A stretch of 64,000 nucleotides of DNA, taken from contig JACPZX010000062.1 in assembly GCA_016195325.1 (NCBI GenBank), positions 32,955 to 96,954 of the forward strand, given 5' to 3'. The notes below the pieces were generated by a model, which was not told the origin of the DNA, ran no database searches, and saw nothing but the letters and a program-made list of their open reading frames with translations. Source of the stretch: Acidobacteriota bacterium (GTDB lineage: Bacteria; Acidobacteriota; Polarisedimenticolia; JACPZX01). Shown here piece after piece: positions 25,801 to 34,339 of this stretch. A program made the translations under genes and the position numbers. Each line of letters opens with the position of its first letter. The first letter of the stretch is position 1.

Positions 25801-26958
25801 ATGGGGCATCACGCCCGGCAGGAAGGACACCAGCCGCTCGGCCTCGCCGCCGGCGCCCTGGTGTTGATCGCATTCACCGGAGTGTTTTCCGGCGCGGCCC
25901 GGGCCGACCAGCCGGACGAGCACGATCAGCATTCGGATCACACCGACATCTTCAAGGGTGGTGAGTTCTCTCCGAAGTTCACGCTGCACGGCTTCGCCGA
26001 CGTCACCGGCTCCGCGCAGTGGCCCCGGCCCGCGCAGGCGGGCCAGTCGTCGTTCTCGATCGGCGCGCTCGATCTCTACATGGTCTCCCGCCTGGCGAAC
26101 AACATCTCGTTTCTCGGCGAGACGGTCTTCGAGAGCGACGAGAACGGCAAGGCCAAGGTGGACGTCGAGCGACTCGCGATCAAGTACACCCTCTCGGATC
26201 ACTTCTGGCTGGCGCTGGGGCGCAACCACACCGCGCTGGGGTACTGGAACGAGGCCTTCCATCATGGAGCTTTCCTCCAGCCCACCGTGGAAAGACCCGA
26301 AGGGCTGAAGTTCGAGGACGAAGGCGGCGATCTGCCGGTGCACGAAGTGGGCATTGCGACGGGGGGGCGATGGTTCCATGGCCCCTGGGGGTTCGAGTAC
26401 GGGGCGAATCTCGCCAACGGAAGGGCGACGACCTCCGAGCGGGTCCAGAACAGCGTCGACAAGAACGACAAGAAGTCGTTCACCCTGAGGCTGACCGTCT
26501 CGCGGGAAAGGAAGCGCAGGTTCCTCTTCGGTCCGATGATCCACCTCGATCTCATCCCGGCGGACCCCTTGATCCCGGGGCGCGCGGGGGAGATCAGCGA
26601 GCGAATCCTCGGGGCCCACGCCGCGTTTCTCAGCGACCGGATCGATCTGATCACGGAGTACTACGCCATCCGGCACGAAGATCAGCTGACCGGCGCGATC
26701 TACAACCACCCCACCTATTTCGCCATCGTGGAGTGGAAGCCGGGAAAGAAGTGGAAGCCGTACGCCGGCTACGACCGCATGGCGCTGGACGAGAGCGATC
26801 CCTTCTATGCGGGTTTCGCGTCGGCGTTGACGCGGAAGATCGTCGGAGTCCGGTGGGATCTGCACCCTTTCAATGCGATCAAGTTCGAATACAACCACGA
26901 CGACCGGTTGGGAATCAGATCCCATGGCATCATCGTCCAGACGGCCTTCACGTTCTAG
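25801..26958 (+). CDS. Outer-membrane porin-like beta-barrel
   Basis: 385 residues. Signal segment (GLAAGALVLIAFTGVFSGAARA), then a His/Asp-rich stretch (DQPDEHDQHSDHTD), then a barrel of alternating aromatic strands that ends in the C-terminal Phe typical of outer-membrane proteins (HGIIVQTAFTF). Strand-like pieces include FTLHGFADVTGSAQWPRPA, SDHFWLALGRNHTALGYWNE and IYNHPTYFAIVEWKPGKKW. The His-rich N-terminus suggests possible metal contact. It is the first gene of a run with a binding protein, sensor kinase and regulator, so it may be the entry route for the sensed ligand. Confidence 0.75.
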   Translation: MGHHARQEGHQPLGLAAGALVLIAFTGVFSGAARADQPDEHDQHSDHTDIFKGGEFSPKFTLHGFADVTGSAQWPRPAQAGQSSFSIGALDLYMVSRLANNISFLGETVFESDENGKAKVDVERLAIKYTLSDHFWLALGRNHTALGYWNEAFHHGAFLQPTVERPEGLKFEDEGGDLPVHEVGIATGGRWFHGPWGFEYGANLANGRATTSERVQNSVDKNDKKSFTLRLTVSRERKRRFLFGPMIHLDLIPADPLIPGRAGEISERILGAHAAFLSDRIDLITEYYAIRHEDQLTGAIYNHPTYFAIVEWKPGKKWKPYAGYDRMALDESDPFYAGFASALTRKIVGVRWDLHPFNAIKFEYNHDDRLGIRSHGIIVQTAFTF

Positions 26959-27442
26959 CGTGACGGCGCCCCGCCTTCTGTCGGCGGCCCTCGTCGCGAC
27001 GCTGGCTCTCTCGACGCCCGTCGTCGCGGGCGAGGCGGAGGACTATCTGGTCATCGTCAGCCCCGACGTGCCCGTCTCCAACCTGAGCGTCGACGAGGTG
27101 CGGCGGATCTTCCTCTTCCGGGAGAAATACTGGAAGGCCGGTCTCCAGGTCACCATCATCCTCTCGGACGAGGGGCTCGAAACCGGATCCCTGCTTCTCC
27201 AGAAGGTGTATCGGATGGATTACGTCGCCCTGCGGCGGCTCATCCTGGAGAGGCTCTATCAGGGGGAGATCGATCTGGCGCCAAAGGTCGTCTCCTCCGA
27301 CCGCGTCGCGGCCGACTACGTGGCCGCGGGACACGGCCTCATCACGATCGCGCGCGCGAGCGCGGCGCAGAAGAAGCCCGTGAAGATCCTCTCCGTCGAC
27401 GGCCTCGCCGCCGGAGCGCCGGGCTATCCGCTGCGGAAATAG
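26924..27442 (+). CDS. Small PstS-like periplasmic binding protein
   Basis: 172 residues from the ATG at 26924 that overlaps the porin end (GTG at 26960 is an alternative). Arg-rich n-region and signal peptide (LLSAALVATLALSTPVVAG). The mature protein has the hallmark of short phosphate-ABC-type binding proteins: EDYLVIVSPDVPVSNLSVDEVRRIFLF, VTIILSDEG, then VADYVAAGHGLITI-like C-terminal lobe. It is about half the length of PstS, as in the family of single-lobe proteins found beside sensor kinases. Five bp separate it from the kinase gene, so it probably presents a ligand to the kinase periplasmic domain. Confidence 0.8.
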   Translation: MASSSRRPSRSSVTAPRLLSAALVATLALSTPVVAGEAEDYLVIVSPDVPVSNLSVDEVRRIFLFREKYWKAGLQVTIILSDEGLETGSLLLQKVYRMDYVALRRLILERLYQGEIDLAPKVVSSDRVAADYVAAGHGLITIARASAAQKKPVKILSVDGLAAGAPGYPLRK

Positions 27443-27446
27443 ATCC

Positions 27447-29531
27447 ATGATCGGCTTCCTCTCGCGCAGTCTCTTCACCAAGCTGCTCCTGACGTTTCTC
27501 CTGGTCATGGTCATCGCCTTCGCCGTCGAGTCCGGCCTGGCGATCCTCGCCGGCGAGGGAGCCATCGAGAATCTGGTCCAGGAGAACCTGACGGGGCAGG
27601 CCCAGGACGTCCTGGAGGAGGTAAATCGGTATCTCGCCGACCGGGGCCGCGAGGTCAAGTCATGGTCGACCCTGAGCATCATGGACGACGTCCTCGTCGA
27701 CGACAGGACGCTGACCATAGAGAACCTCCTGCTCGAGCTTCAGCGCGAAGAACCCCGTCACTACGCCACGCTGACCGTGACCAGCAGCTCCAACAGGGTA
27801 ATCGCGTCCTCGTCGCTGCAGAGGATCGGGCAGGCATTGCCCGTCGGCGCGAAGGCGCTGGCCCAGGTGCCCGGCACGGAGTTCTGGACGAGCGAGCCGC
27901 CCCATGACGTGGAAGGCGCGCCCGCGTACTTCGTGGTGAGACACCCTATCAAGTCGCCGCTGGTGGCCGGCTCGCCCGTGGGGTGGCTCTTCGCCGACGT
28001 GCGATGGGATCCGGTCGAGGAAATCGTCGCCGGATCCGAGCTGATCGGAGCGAAGTCGAACGCCGGGAAGATTTTCCTTCTGGTCGACTCCGCCGGCAAC
28101 CTTCTCGCGGGCCGGGCGGCGTTCATGGAGCGCACCTCCGGGGGCCTCGATCTCCTGCGGCGCGCCGTGGCGGAGAGCGCCCCGAGCCGGACGCTTCGAA
28201 GCGTCGATGACTATCTCGTCGCCGATTACTCCGCCACACCGTCCGGAGACTCCCTCGGCCAGGGTCTGCGCGTCATCGCCCTCTGGCACAGAGATCGCGC
28301 CTTCGCGGTCGTGAGGATCTTCGAGAGGGTCGTGCTCGGCTCCGCCTGTCTCGGCGTGCTGCTCGCCGCCGGGGCTTCGTACGTCAGCGCGAAGGCCATC
28401 GCGCGGAGACTCCAGAAGCTGACCGAAGGGACCGGGCGTCTGGCCCGCGGAGATCTGACCTACCGCGTGGAGGAGGGGCCGAGCGACGAGTTCGGCCTCG
28501 TGGCCCGATCCTTCAACAAGATGGGATTCGAGCTGGAGAGCGCGCGCCAGGGGCTGGAAGCCGCGGTGGCCCGGTGGAAGGCGCTCGTGACCTACGCGCC
28601 CGACATCATCATGACCGTGAGCCGCGATGGGAAGATCCTCTTCATCAATCGTGTCGTCGCCGGGTACTCCGTGAACGAGGTGATCGGGTCGAGCATCTAC
28701 GAGTACACTCCCGCGGCGCACCATGAGAGGCTGCGGCAGTCGGTGGAGCGCGTCTTCAGCACCGGCGAGGCGACCGGCCTCGATCTCGAGGGACCGGGGA
28801 CGGATGGAGCCCTCGGGTGGTACTCGACCCGCATCGGTCCGGTCATCCAGGACGGGCAGGTGGTCTCGGCCACGATCATCACGACGGACATCACCAAGCG
28901 GAAGCTGCTGGAAAGGGAGATCCTCGAGATCTCCGAGCTCGAGAGAGAGCGGATCGGGCGCGATCTTCACGACGGGCTGGGCCAGGTGCTGACCGGGGTC
29001 GCGCTGCTGAGCAAGGGACTGCAGAGAAAGCTGTTCGCGACGCAAAGCGACGGGCAGGGGGAGGCGGGCCGGATCGGCGAGCTGATCAGCGACGCCATCC
29101 TGCAGACGCGCTCGCTCGCCAGAGGTCTCTTCCCGATCGACCTGGACAGCAAGGGGCTCAAGGGCTCGCTGGAGGAGCTGGCCGGCAGCGTCGAGCAGAT
29201 GTCCGGGATCACCTGCCGGGTCGAGGGGGAGCTGGCGTCCCCGGTGCAGAGCCGCTCCAAGACGACCCACCTCTTCAGGATCGCGCAGGAGGCGGTGAGC
29301 AACGCCCTGCGTCATGGGAAAGCGATCTCGATCCTGATCTCGTTGAACAGCACGTCGGACGCGAACTTCCTGCGCATCCGGGACGATGGAGTCGGGTTTC
29401 CCGGCCTGCCGTCGCTGCACGAAGGCATCGGCTTGAGATTCATGCGGTATCGCGCGGGAGTGATCGGCGCCACCCTGGAGTTCAGCGGGAATCCCGCAGG
29501 CGGCACGTTGGTGACCTGTCGCTTCACGTAA
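27447..29531 (+). CDS. Sensor histidine kinase, NarL/UhpB type, with HAMP and PAS
   Basis: 694 residues. Transmembrane helix at about 11-35, a large periplasmic Cache-like sensor (about 40-285), second helix near 295-312 (VVLGSACLGVLLAAGASYV), HAMP (AIARRLQKLTEGTGRLARGDL), PAS (about 375-490, ALVTYAPDIIMTVSRDGKIL), and a HisKA_3 dimerisation domain with the phospho-His in ERIGRDLHDGLGQVLTGVALL. The HATPase part has AQEAVSNALRHGKA and DDGVGFPG; the last glycine box is short, typical of this subfamily. It pairs with the LuxR-type regulator 21 bp downstream. It likely senses the ligand of the adjoining binding protein and controls the oxidase cluster; that control is inference. Confidence 0.92.
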   Translation: MIGFLSRSLFTKLLLTFLLVMVIAFAVESGLAILAGEGAIENLVQENLTGQAQDVLEEVNRYLADRGREVKSWSTLSIMDDVLVDDRTLTIENLLLELQREEPRHYATLTVTSSSNRVIASSSLQRIGQALPVGAKALAQVPGTEFWTSEPPHDVEGAPAYFVVRHPIKSPLVAGSPVGWLFADVRWDPVEEIVAGSELIGAKSNAGKIFLLVDSAGNLLAGRAAFMERTSGGLDLLRRAVAESAPSRTLRSVDDYLVADYSATPSGDSLGQGLRVIALWHRDRAFAVVRIFERVVLGSACLGVLLAAGASYVSAKAIARRLQKLTEGTGRLARGDLTYRVEEGPSDEFGLVARSFNKMGFELESARQGLEAAVARWKALVTYAPDIIMTVSRDGKILFINRVVAGYSVNEVIGSSIYEYTPAAHHERLRQSVERVFSTGEATGLDLEGPGTDGALGWYSTRIGPVIQDGQVVSATIITTDITKRKLLEREILEISELERERIGRDLHDGLGQVLTGVALLSKGLQRKLFATQSDGQGEAGRIGELISDAILQTRSLARGLFPIDLDSKGLKGSLEELAGSVEQMSGITCRVEGELASPVQSRSKTTHLFRIAQEAVSNALRHGKAISILISLNSTSDANFLRIRDDGVGFPGLPSLHEGIGLRFMRYRAGVIGATLEFSGNPAGGTLVTCRFT

Positions 29532-29552
29532 ACACGAGGGGAGTCACACTCA

Positions 29553-30248
29553 ATGACAAGACGCGCCAGCGCCCAGGACCCGGGAAAGAAGAAGGAGCCG
29601 GCCACCATCGTGCTGATCGACGATCACCCGATCGTCCGGCAGGGCCTGGCCATGCTGATCACGCAGGAACAGGACATGATCGTGTGCGGTGAGGCCGACG
29701 ACGAGGCGTCGGGATGGCTCCAGGTCTCCACCCTCAAGCCGAGGGTCGTCATCGTCGACCTGTCCCTCAAGTCAGGCAGCGGGATCGATCTCATCAAGCA
29801 GGTCAAGAGAGAGTTCCCCGACACGGCGATCCTCGTGCTGTCCATGCACGACGAATCGTTCCATGTCGAGCGGGCCCTCAGGGCGGGCGCGTGGGGTTAC
29901 CTCACCAAGCACGAGGCCAGCGAAAAGGTCGTGATCGCGATTCGCAAGCTCCTCGAAGGAGAGGTGTACCTCAGCGACGGTCTCTCTCCGCCGTTGCTCA
30001 AGAGGCTGCTGGTCGGCGGAGGGGATGGGGATATCTCCCCGATCTCGGGCTTGAGCGATCGGGAGCTGCAGGTGTTCGAGCTGATCGGGACGGGGATGGG
30101 GGTCCAGGAGATCTCCGGACAACTGCACTTGAGCGTCAAGACGGTCGAGACCTACCAGACCCACATCAAGGAGAAGCTGGCGCTGCCGAGCACGCGCAAG
30201 CTCGTGCAGTTCGCCATCCTCTGGACTCATCGTCAGCATGGAAAGTGA
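29553..30248 (+). CDS. LuxR/NarL-family response regulator
   Basis: 231 residues. Receiver with VLIDDHPIVRQGLAML, phospho-acceptor Asp69 (VVIVDLSLKSGSG), Ser in VLSMHDE and Lys in GYLTKHEA. The C-terminal LuxR helix-turn-helix is SGLSDRELQVFELIGTGMGV, QEISGQLHLSVKTVETYQTHI. Cognate of the upstream HisKA_3 kinase. The inverted-repeat sites just past its stop (30287-30302 and 30340-30365) lie where a regulator of the downstream operon would bind. Confidence 0.95.
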   Translation: MTRRASAQDPGKKKEPATIVLIDDHPIVRQGLAMLITQEQDMIVCGEADDEASGWLQVSTLKPRVVIVDLSLKSGSGIDLIKQVKREFPDTAILVLSMHDESFHVERALRAGAWGYLTKHEASEKVVIAIRKLLEGEVYLSDGLSPPLLKRLLVGGGDGDISPISGLSDRELQVFELIGTGMGVQEISGQLHLSVKTVETYQTHIKEKLALPSTRKLVQFAILWTHRQHGK

Positions 30249-30286
30249 TCGCGCCCTGACGTGAGGCTCCCCGCCTCTCCCATGTC

Positions 30287-30302
30287 CTAGGGTTTTCCTT
30301 AG
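30287..30302. promoter_or_regulatory. Inverted-repeat operator candidate
   Basis: CTAGGGTTTTCCTTAG, an inverted repeat with one mismatch per arm-pair, 38 bp after the LuxR-type regulator stop and about 110 bp before the promoter-like pair. Its form (dyad of 6 bp with a short centre) suits a dimeric NarL/LuxR-type regulator. Binding is inferred only. Confidence 0.4.
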
Positions 30303-30339
30303 AAACAAATACTGGGTTTCCTGAGAGACGGCGCAGGGC

Positions 30340-30365
30340 TTTCACGTATGATATTCCAAGTGAAA
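30340..30365. promoter_or_regulatory. Second inverted repeat, TTTCAC-N14-GTGAAA
   Basis: TTTCAC (30340-30345) and GTGAAA (30360-30365) are perfect complements separated by 14 bp, in an AT-rich pocket 30 bp before the TTGACG element. Candidate operator for the oxidase operon. Confidence 0.4.
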
Positions 30366-30396
30366 TCCTTCCACGCTTTTCCGAAAAGACATGACA

Positions 30397-30425
30397 TTGA
30401 CGAAAACCCAGATACACCGGATAAA
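30397..30425 (+). promoter_or_regulatory. Promoter-like pair for the oxidase operon
   Basis: TTGACG (30397-30402), 17 bp, GATAAA (30420-30425); TAAATA at 30422-30427 is an alternative -10 with a 19-bp gap. It lies directly after the two inverted repeats, in the only AT-rich patch of the region. If used, the transcript carries a leader of about 700 nt. Confidence 0.4.
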
Positions 30426-31140
30426 TATAGCGACTCTGGGGAAATTTTCATCAGTGGACCGTGTCCACCATCGGGGGGGGTGGGGATGCCGAACACGCTC
30501 GAGGAGCTGTTCAGCAGAGACTGCACGAGCCTGCCACGTGCCGTCGATTCGATCGGGTGCCAGACCGCCCCTCTGTCAGCGCTGATTGATTCCCGCCCCC
30601 CCGATCCAGCATTCGAGATGGAACTCCCGAGGAGCTGACGAAGCAGCCGTGCCGGGCGGACGAAGGAGCCGCCCGTTGATGGGAAGGAATGCCCCGCACC
30701 CGTCGACACCGAAAGTCTCTTCACTCCGGACCGTCATTCCGGCCGCCCAGCTTCTGCGCGTGATCCGGCCTCCGCATCACGTCGAGGCCGTCCGCAATGG
30801 GGCGCCGTCATCCCCCCTCGTCCATCTGCCGAAGGCCAACCCCCGTCGAGCCGATCTTCCGCCCGCTCGTCGGCGGCTGGCTGTCAGGCGTGACGTCCGA
30901 TCGACAACGCAACGGCAGGAGGTCCACGTGGCGCTTCACACTCGGGATTTGATTCGTCTTGTTGGAGTCCTGGCGGCGGCCTCCGCGCGATCTCTTCTCC
31001 GCGAAAGCGGGCTCGCCAGGTTGTTCGGTACCGGATGGGCCGGGCAGGCTGCGCGTTGGAGACGCGGTGTTGCGGGATTCAGCATCGTCACTGTCCCACG
31101 AGCGGTGTGTGCCGAAGGGGCATCGCAGGAGGGCGCGAGG

Positions 31141-32658
31141 ATGATTCATCGCAAGATTCACCACCTGGGGTTGTCGGTGCTGGTGTTGGCCCTGGTGACG
31201 GCGACCGCGAGCGCGCAGTCGTTCAGAGTCCAGTGTCCGCCCGCCACGCCCCTGCACCCGGATCCAAACCTGGGCGGCATCAAGTGCCAGCAGATCTCCG
31301 GCGGCGACGGGTTCGCCACCATGGCGGACGGCACGCAGACCTACCTGTTCGCGTTCGGGCCGCTCTCCGGTCTCGCCGACATCCGAGACGGACTGCCCGG
31401 CACGCAGGTCCCCTCGGTCTTCAACATGCCGAACTATTCGCCCTCTCTGGACGATCCGCTGACGACTCTGTTCAACGGCGCCGTCGGCCTGGTCCCGGAC
31501 GTGGATGCCAACGGAGCGCTGACCGGACACGTCGACCCGCGCCCCATCATGGACGTCGGCGTCATGAACGGAAACATGCCGGCGCCGCTCATGGCGATCG
31601 ACGAGGACGACGAGTTCTTCCTGACGCTCACGAACGTCGGCCAGATCATGCGCCCGGATCTCTTCGAGCAGCACACCGTCCACTTCCACGGTTACCCCAA
31701 TGCTTCCGCCTACTTTGACGGCGTCCCGGACGCCTCCGTGGCCATCAACATCGGCGGCAGCTTCACCTATTACTATCTTGCGCCCGACGCGGGGACGTAC
31801 TTCTGGCACTGCCACATCACCCCCCCGGAACACCTCCAGATGGGGATGGTCGGCCAGATCTACGTCAGGCCGCGGCAGAACAAGGTGCCCCCCGGAAATT
31901 CCCTTCGCGCGTCGCTTGTCGCCGATCAGGCTGACCTGCGCAAGGCCTCCAACTGCTCGTCGGACATCCTGTGTTCGACGCCGCTCCCCCCGGCGAATTC
32001 CGTCCCGCAGGCGGCGAGCCCCCGAACGGGCCGGCCCTACCTGTACGCCTACAACGACGGCGACGGCTCGACCGCCTACGACGTCGAGTACCCGATCCAG
32101 ATCCACGGCTTCGACGCCAACTTCCACTTCGTCGGCATGACCTTCAACCCGGAAGGGTTCACCGACATGAAGGACAAGTACTTCCTTCTGAACGGGCGCA
32201 GCTATCCGGATACCGTCTCCGAGGGCCACATGGAGACGCAGTCGGTGGACGGCGCGACGCACGCATCGCAGCCGCTCCCGACCATCATCAACATCCCGGA
32301 GGGGGGGAAGGCCCTTCTCCGCATCGCGGACCTCGACGTCACCGAGTACCAGACGCTGGCCTCGCTCGGGGTTCCGATGCACGTGGTCGGCCTGAACGCG
32401 CGGCTCCTGCGCGACATGGCCGGGGTCAACATGGACTACTACACGAACTCGATCACTCTGGCCGGCGGCGAGTCGATCGACGTCATCCTCGACGCCAGCG
32501 ACAGCGTCAAGTACCCCGCCGGCAGCACGTACGCGCTTTACACGCCGAACCTCGACCACCTCTCGAACGACGCCGAGAACTTCGGCGGGCTGATGACCGA
32601 GGTGCACATCGTCAATTGCCTTTCGGGATTCAATCCAGACACCAAGAAGTGCAACTGA
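31141..32658 (+). CDS. Split multicopper oxidase, subunit A (HxHG plus type-1 copper site)
   Basis: 505 residues from the ATG at 31141, preceded by AGGAGGG and followed by a signal peptide (LSVLVLALVTATASAQ). The first cupredoxin domain has HFHG at 181-184 (HTVHFHGYPNASAYFDG) and HCHITPPEHLQMGM at 224-236, which carries the type-1 ligands Cys224, His231 and Met236. In ordinary three-domain enzymes the Cys-containing motif is at the C-terminus, so its place in domain 1 is like early two-domain oxidases. The second domain (IQIHGFDANFHFVGMTF, KYFLLNGRSYPDTV, then GGKALLRIADLDV) has no HxxHxH or C-terminal HCH. Copper motifs absent here occur in the next gene, 9 bp downstream. Periplasmic or exported. 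Confidence 0.88.
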   Translation: MIHRKIHHLGLSVLVLALVTATASAQSFRVQCPPATPLHPDPNLGGIKCQQISGGDGFATMADGTQTYLFAFGPLSGLADIRDGLPGTQVPSVFNMPNYSPSLDDPLTTLFNGAVGLVPDVDANGALTGHVDPRPIMDVGVMNGNMPAPLMAIDEDDEFFLTLTNVGQIMRPDLFEQHTVHFHGYPNASAYFDGVPDASVAINIGGSFTYYYLAPDAGTYFWHCHITPPEHLQMGMVGQIYVRPRQNKVPPGNSLRASLVADQADLRKASNCSSDILCSTPLPPANSVPQAASPRTGRPYLYAYNDGDGSTAYDVEYPIQIHGFDANFHFVGMTFNPEGFTDMKDKYFLLNGRSYPDTVSEGHMETQSVDGATHASQPLPTIINIPEGGKALLRIADLDVTEYQTLASLGVPMHVVGLNARLLRDMAGVNMDYYTNSITLAGGESIDVILDASDSVKYPAGSTYALYTPNLDHLSNDAENFGGLMTEVHIVNCLSGFNPDTKKCN

Positions 32659-32667
32659 GGAGCAGCC

Positions 32668-34320
32668 ATGAGCCAGGTGAATAACAGGAAGCTGATCGCG
32701 AATGCCGGGCTGCCCCTGGTCGTCCTCATGGCGGCGGCGATGCTCGCCGCGCCGGCGGGGGCCGCAACTCCGGGGATCACGGGCGGCGCCGGGACGCCGC
32801 AGTTCAGCCTGAGCGCCGAGGCGGCGTTCATCAGCCAGCCCGACGGCTTGATGGTGTACTCCTGGGGGTACGGATGCCAGGCGCAGCCGGACGGGTTCGC
32901 GCCGGCGGCGATCGCGGCTCCGACCGGCGGTTGCCCATCGATGCAGATCCCGGGGCCGACGCTGATCGTCAAGGAAGGCGACCTCGTCAAGGTGACGCTC
33001 ACCAACAACCTGCCGGCCGCGGCGGGGAACACGTCGATCCTCTTCCCCGGTTTCTCCGTGACCGCGACGGGCGGCGAGACGGGCCTCCTGACGCAGGAAG
33101 CGGCTCCCGGCGGCAGCGTGACCTACACGTTCGACACGACCGGCAAGGCCGGAACGCACTCTTATTACAGCGGGACGCAGGGTGACCTGCAGATCGAGAT
33201 GGGGCTCTACGGGGCCATCGTCGTTCTTCCCGCCACCTCGACGGGGTGCATCCCCGTGAGCCCGACATTGCCCGATGGCCAGACGGACTACAGGCTCGCC
33301 GCCTCCGCCTACGACCATTCGATGACCTGCTACGAGCGCGAGTACCTCTTCCAGTTCTCCGAGATCGACCCGGCCATTCACAGGCAGGCGGAGGATCAGA
33401 AGGACCAGGCCTGCATGAGCCACGCCGGCTGCATGAACGTCCGGACGGAGAACTACCATCCTGCCTATTTCATGATCAACGGCCGCTCCATGCCGGACGA
33501 CATGGATCCGGTCTACGCCGTCCAGTACGCGCACCAGCCCTACAACGGCAACCCGCACATGCACCCGGGGGAGCTGGTCCTTCTGCGGATCATCGGGCAG
33601 GGGCGCTGGCAGCATCCGTTCCACGAGCACGGCAACCACGTGCGCGTGCTCGCCCGCGACGGGAACCTCCTCGAGAGCATCGCGGATCCGAACATGCTCG
33701 CCGGACCGCTGCTGTTCACGACCACGACCACCCCCGGGCAGGCGATGGACGGGATCTTCTACTGGACCGGCAAGGGGCTGAACTGGGACGTCTACGGCCA
33801 CAAGCTGAGCAGCGTCCCGTGCGTCACTGACGCCAATTGCCCCGCGATCCCGTCCGGCCAGAAGTGCGTGACCGGGTTGTGCGATCCGAGCCCCTGCACG
33901 CCCGACGCCGACGGCTACTACACCGGGAAGCCGAATCCGATTGATCACGCGACTGTCGCGCTCAAGCCGAACTACTACGAGTGGTGCGGGGACCACAACC
34001 GGGCGCTCGAGGCGCATCCGGCAGGTGATGTCGGGAGCGGCGGCCCCATCACGCTCCCGGATGCAGGGATCCTCGCCAACGGGCCCTGGTATGGCGGCAG
34101 TCCCTATCTGGGCCCGGACGCCGCGGCGAGAGCCGTCGGCCCCACGCCGATTCCGCCCTCCGGCACGGTTGCGAATGACCCGGGCTCCGAGGCAGGTTTC
34201 GCTTTCATGTGGCACTCGCACAACGAGCGTGAGATCACCACCAACAACGCCTTCCCGGGCGGGATGTTGATGATGATGCTGGTCGATCCGCAGGCGTTCC
34301 CTATTGATGAGTCAAAGTGA
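32668..34320 (+). CDS. Split multicopper oxidase, subunit B (HxxHxH and HSH, no type-1 copper)
   Basis: 550 residues with signal peptide (LPLVVLMAAAMLAAPAGA). The cupredoxin start IPGPTLIVKEGDLVKVTLTN is clear, but the position of the first HxHG reads NTSILFPG and the second reads THSYYSGTQ, so both are lost. HPFHEHG is present at 316-322, and the C-terminal motif is FMWHSHNERE (His516, Ser517, His518): the type-1 Cys is Ser and the axial His/Met pair is gone. It also has Cys-rich insertions (QACMSHAGCMN, PCVTDANCPA). Alone it could not be an active blue oxidase; together with subunit A a full set of trinuclear ligands can be counted. Operon position and spacing support a complex. Confidence 0.88.
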   Translation: MSQVNNRKLIANAGLPLVVLMAAAMLAAPAGAATPGITGGAGTPQFSLSAEAAFISQPDGLMVYSWGYGCQAQPDGFAPAAIAAPTGGCPSMQIPGPTLIVKEGDLVKVTLTNNLPAAAGNTSILFPGFSVTATGGETGLLTQEAAPGGSVTYTFDTTGKAGTHSYYSGTQGDLQIEMGLYGAIVVLPATSTGCIPVSPTLPDGQTDYRLAASAYDHSMTCYEREYLFQFSEIDPAIHRQAEDQKDQACMSHAGCMNVRTENYHPAYFMINGRSMPDDMDPVYAVQYAHQPYNGNPHMHPGELVLLRIIGQGRWQHPFHEHGNHVRVLARDGNLLESIADPNMLAGPLLFTTTTTPGQAMDGIFYWTGKGLNWDVYGHKLSSVPCVTDANCPAIPSGQKCVTGLCDPSPCTPDADGYYTGKPNPIDHATVALKPNYYEWCGDHNRALEAHPAGDVGSGGPITLPDAGILANGPWYGGSPYLGPDAAARAVGPTPIPPSGTVANDPGSEAGFAFMWHSHNEREITTNNAFPGGMLMMMLVDPQAFPIDESK

Positions 34321-34339
34321 GAGCCGAGGAGGAGCGTTA

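Larger units (their letters stand above)
30249..31140 (+). other. Long non-coding leader ahead of the split-oxidase operon
   Basis: About 890 bp with no convincing gene. An open frame in phase with the oxidase gene reaches back to 30586, but it has no signal peptide and low-quality composition, so I treat it as leader. The first 180 bp are markedly AT-richer than the surroundings and hold two inverted repeats and a promoter-like pair (listed separately). A hairpin GTGGAC-cgt-GTCCAC occupies 30454-30468, followed by a G-run. A small GAGGC/GCCTC stem (30263-30277) after the regulator gene may weakly terminate its transcript. Confidence 0.55.

Noticed and set aside
30470-30486. G-quadruplex in the oxidase leader
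   Set aside because: Only one long and one short G-run are present, not four; may be chance or a homopolymer reading error.
30586-31140. N-terminal extension of oxidase subunit A in the same frame
   Set aside because: No signal peptide or conserved segment, and the ATG at 31141 has both a ribosome-binding site and a signal peptide.
30808-34221. Open minus-strand frame of 1,137 codons opposite oxidase subunits A and B
   Set aside because: Crosses two well-supported genes and their junction with no protein character; antisense shadow.
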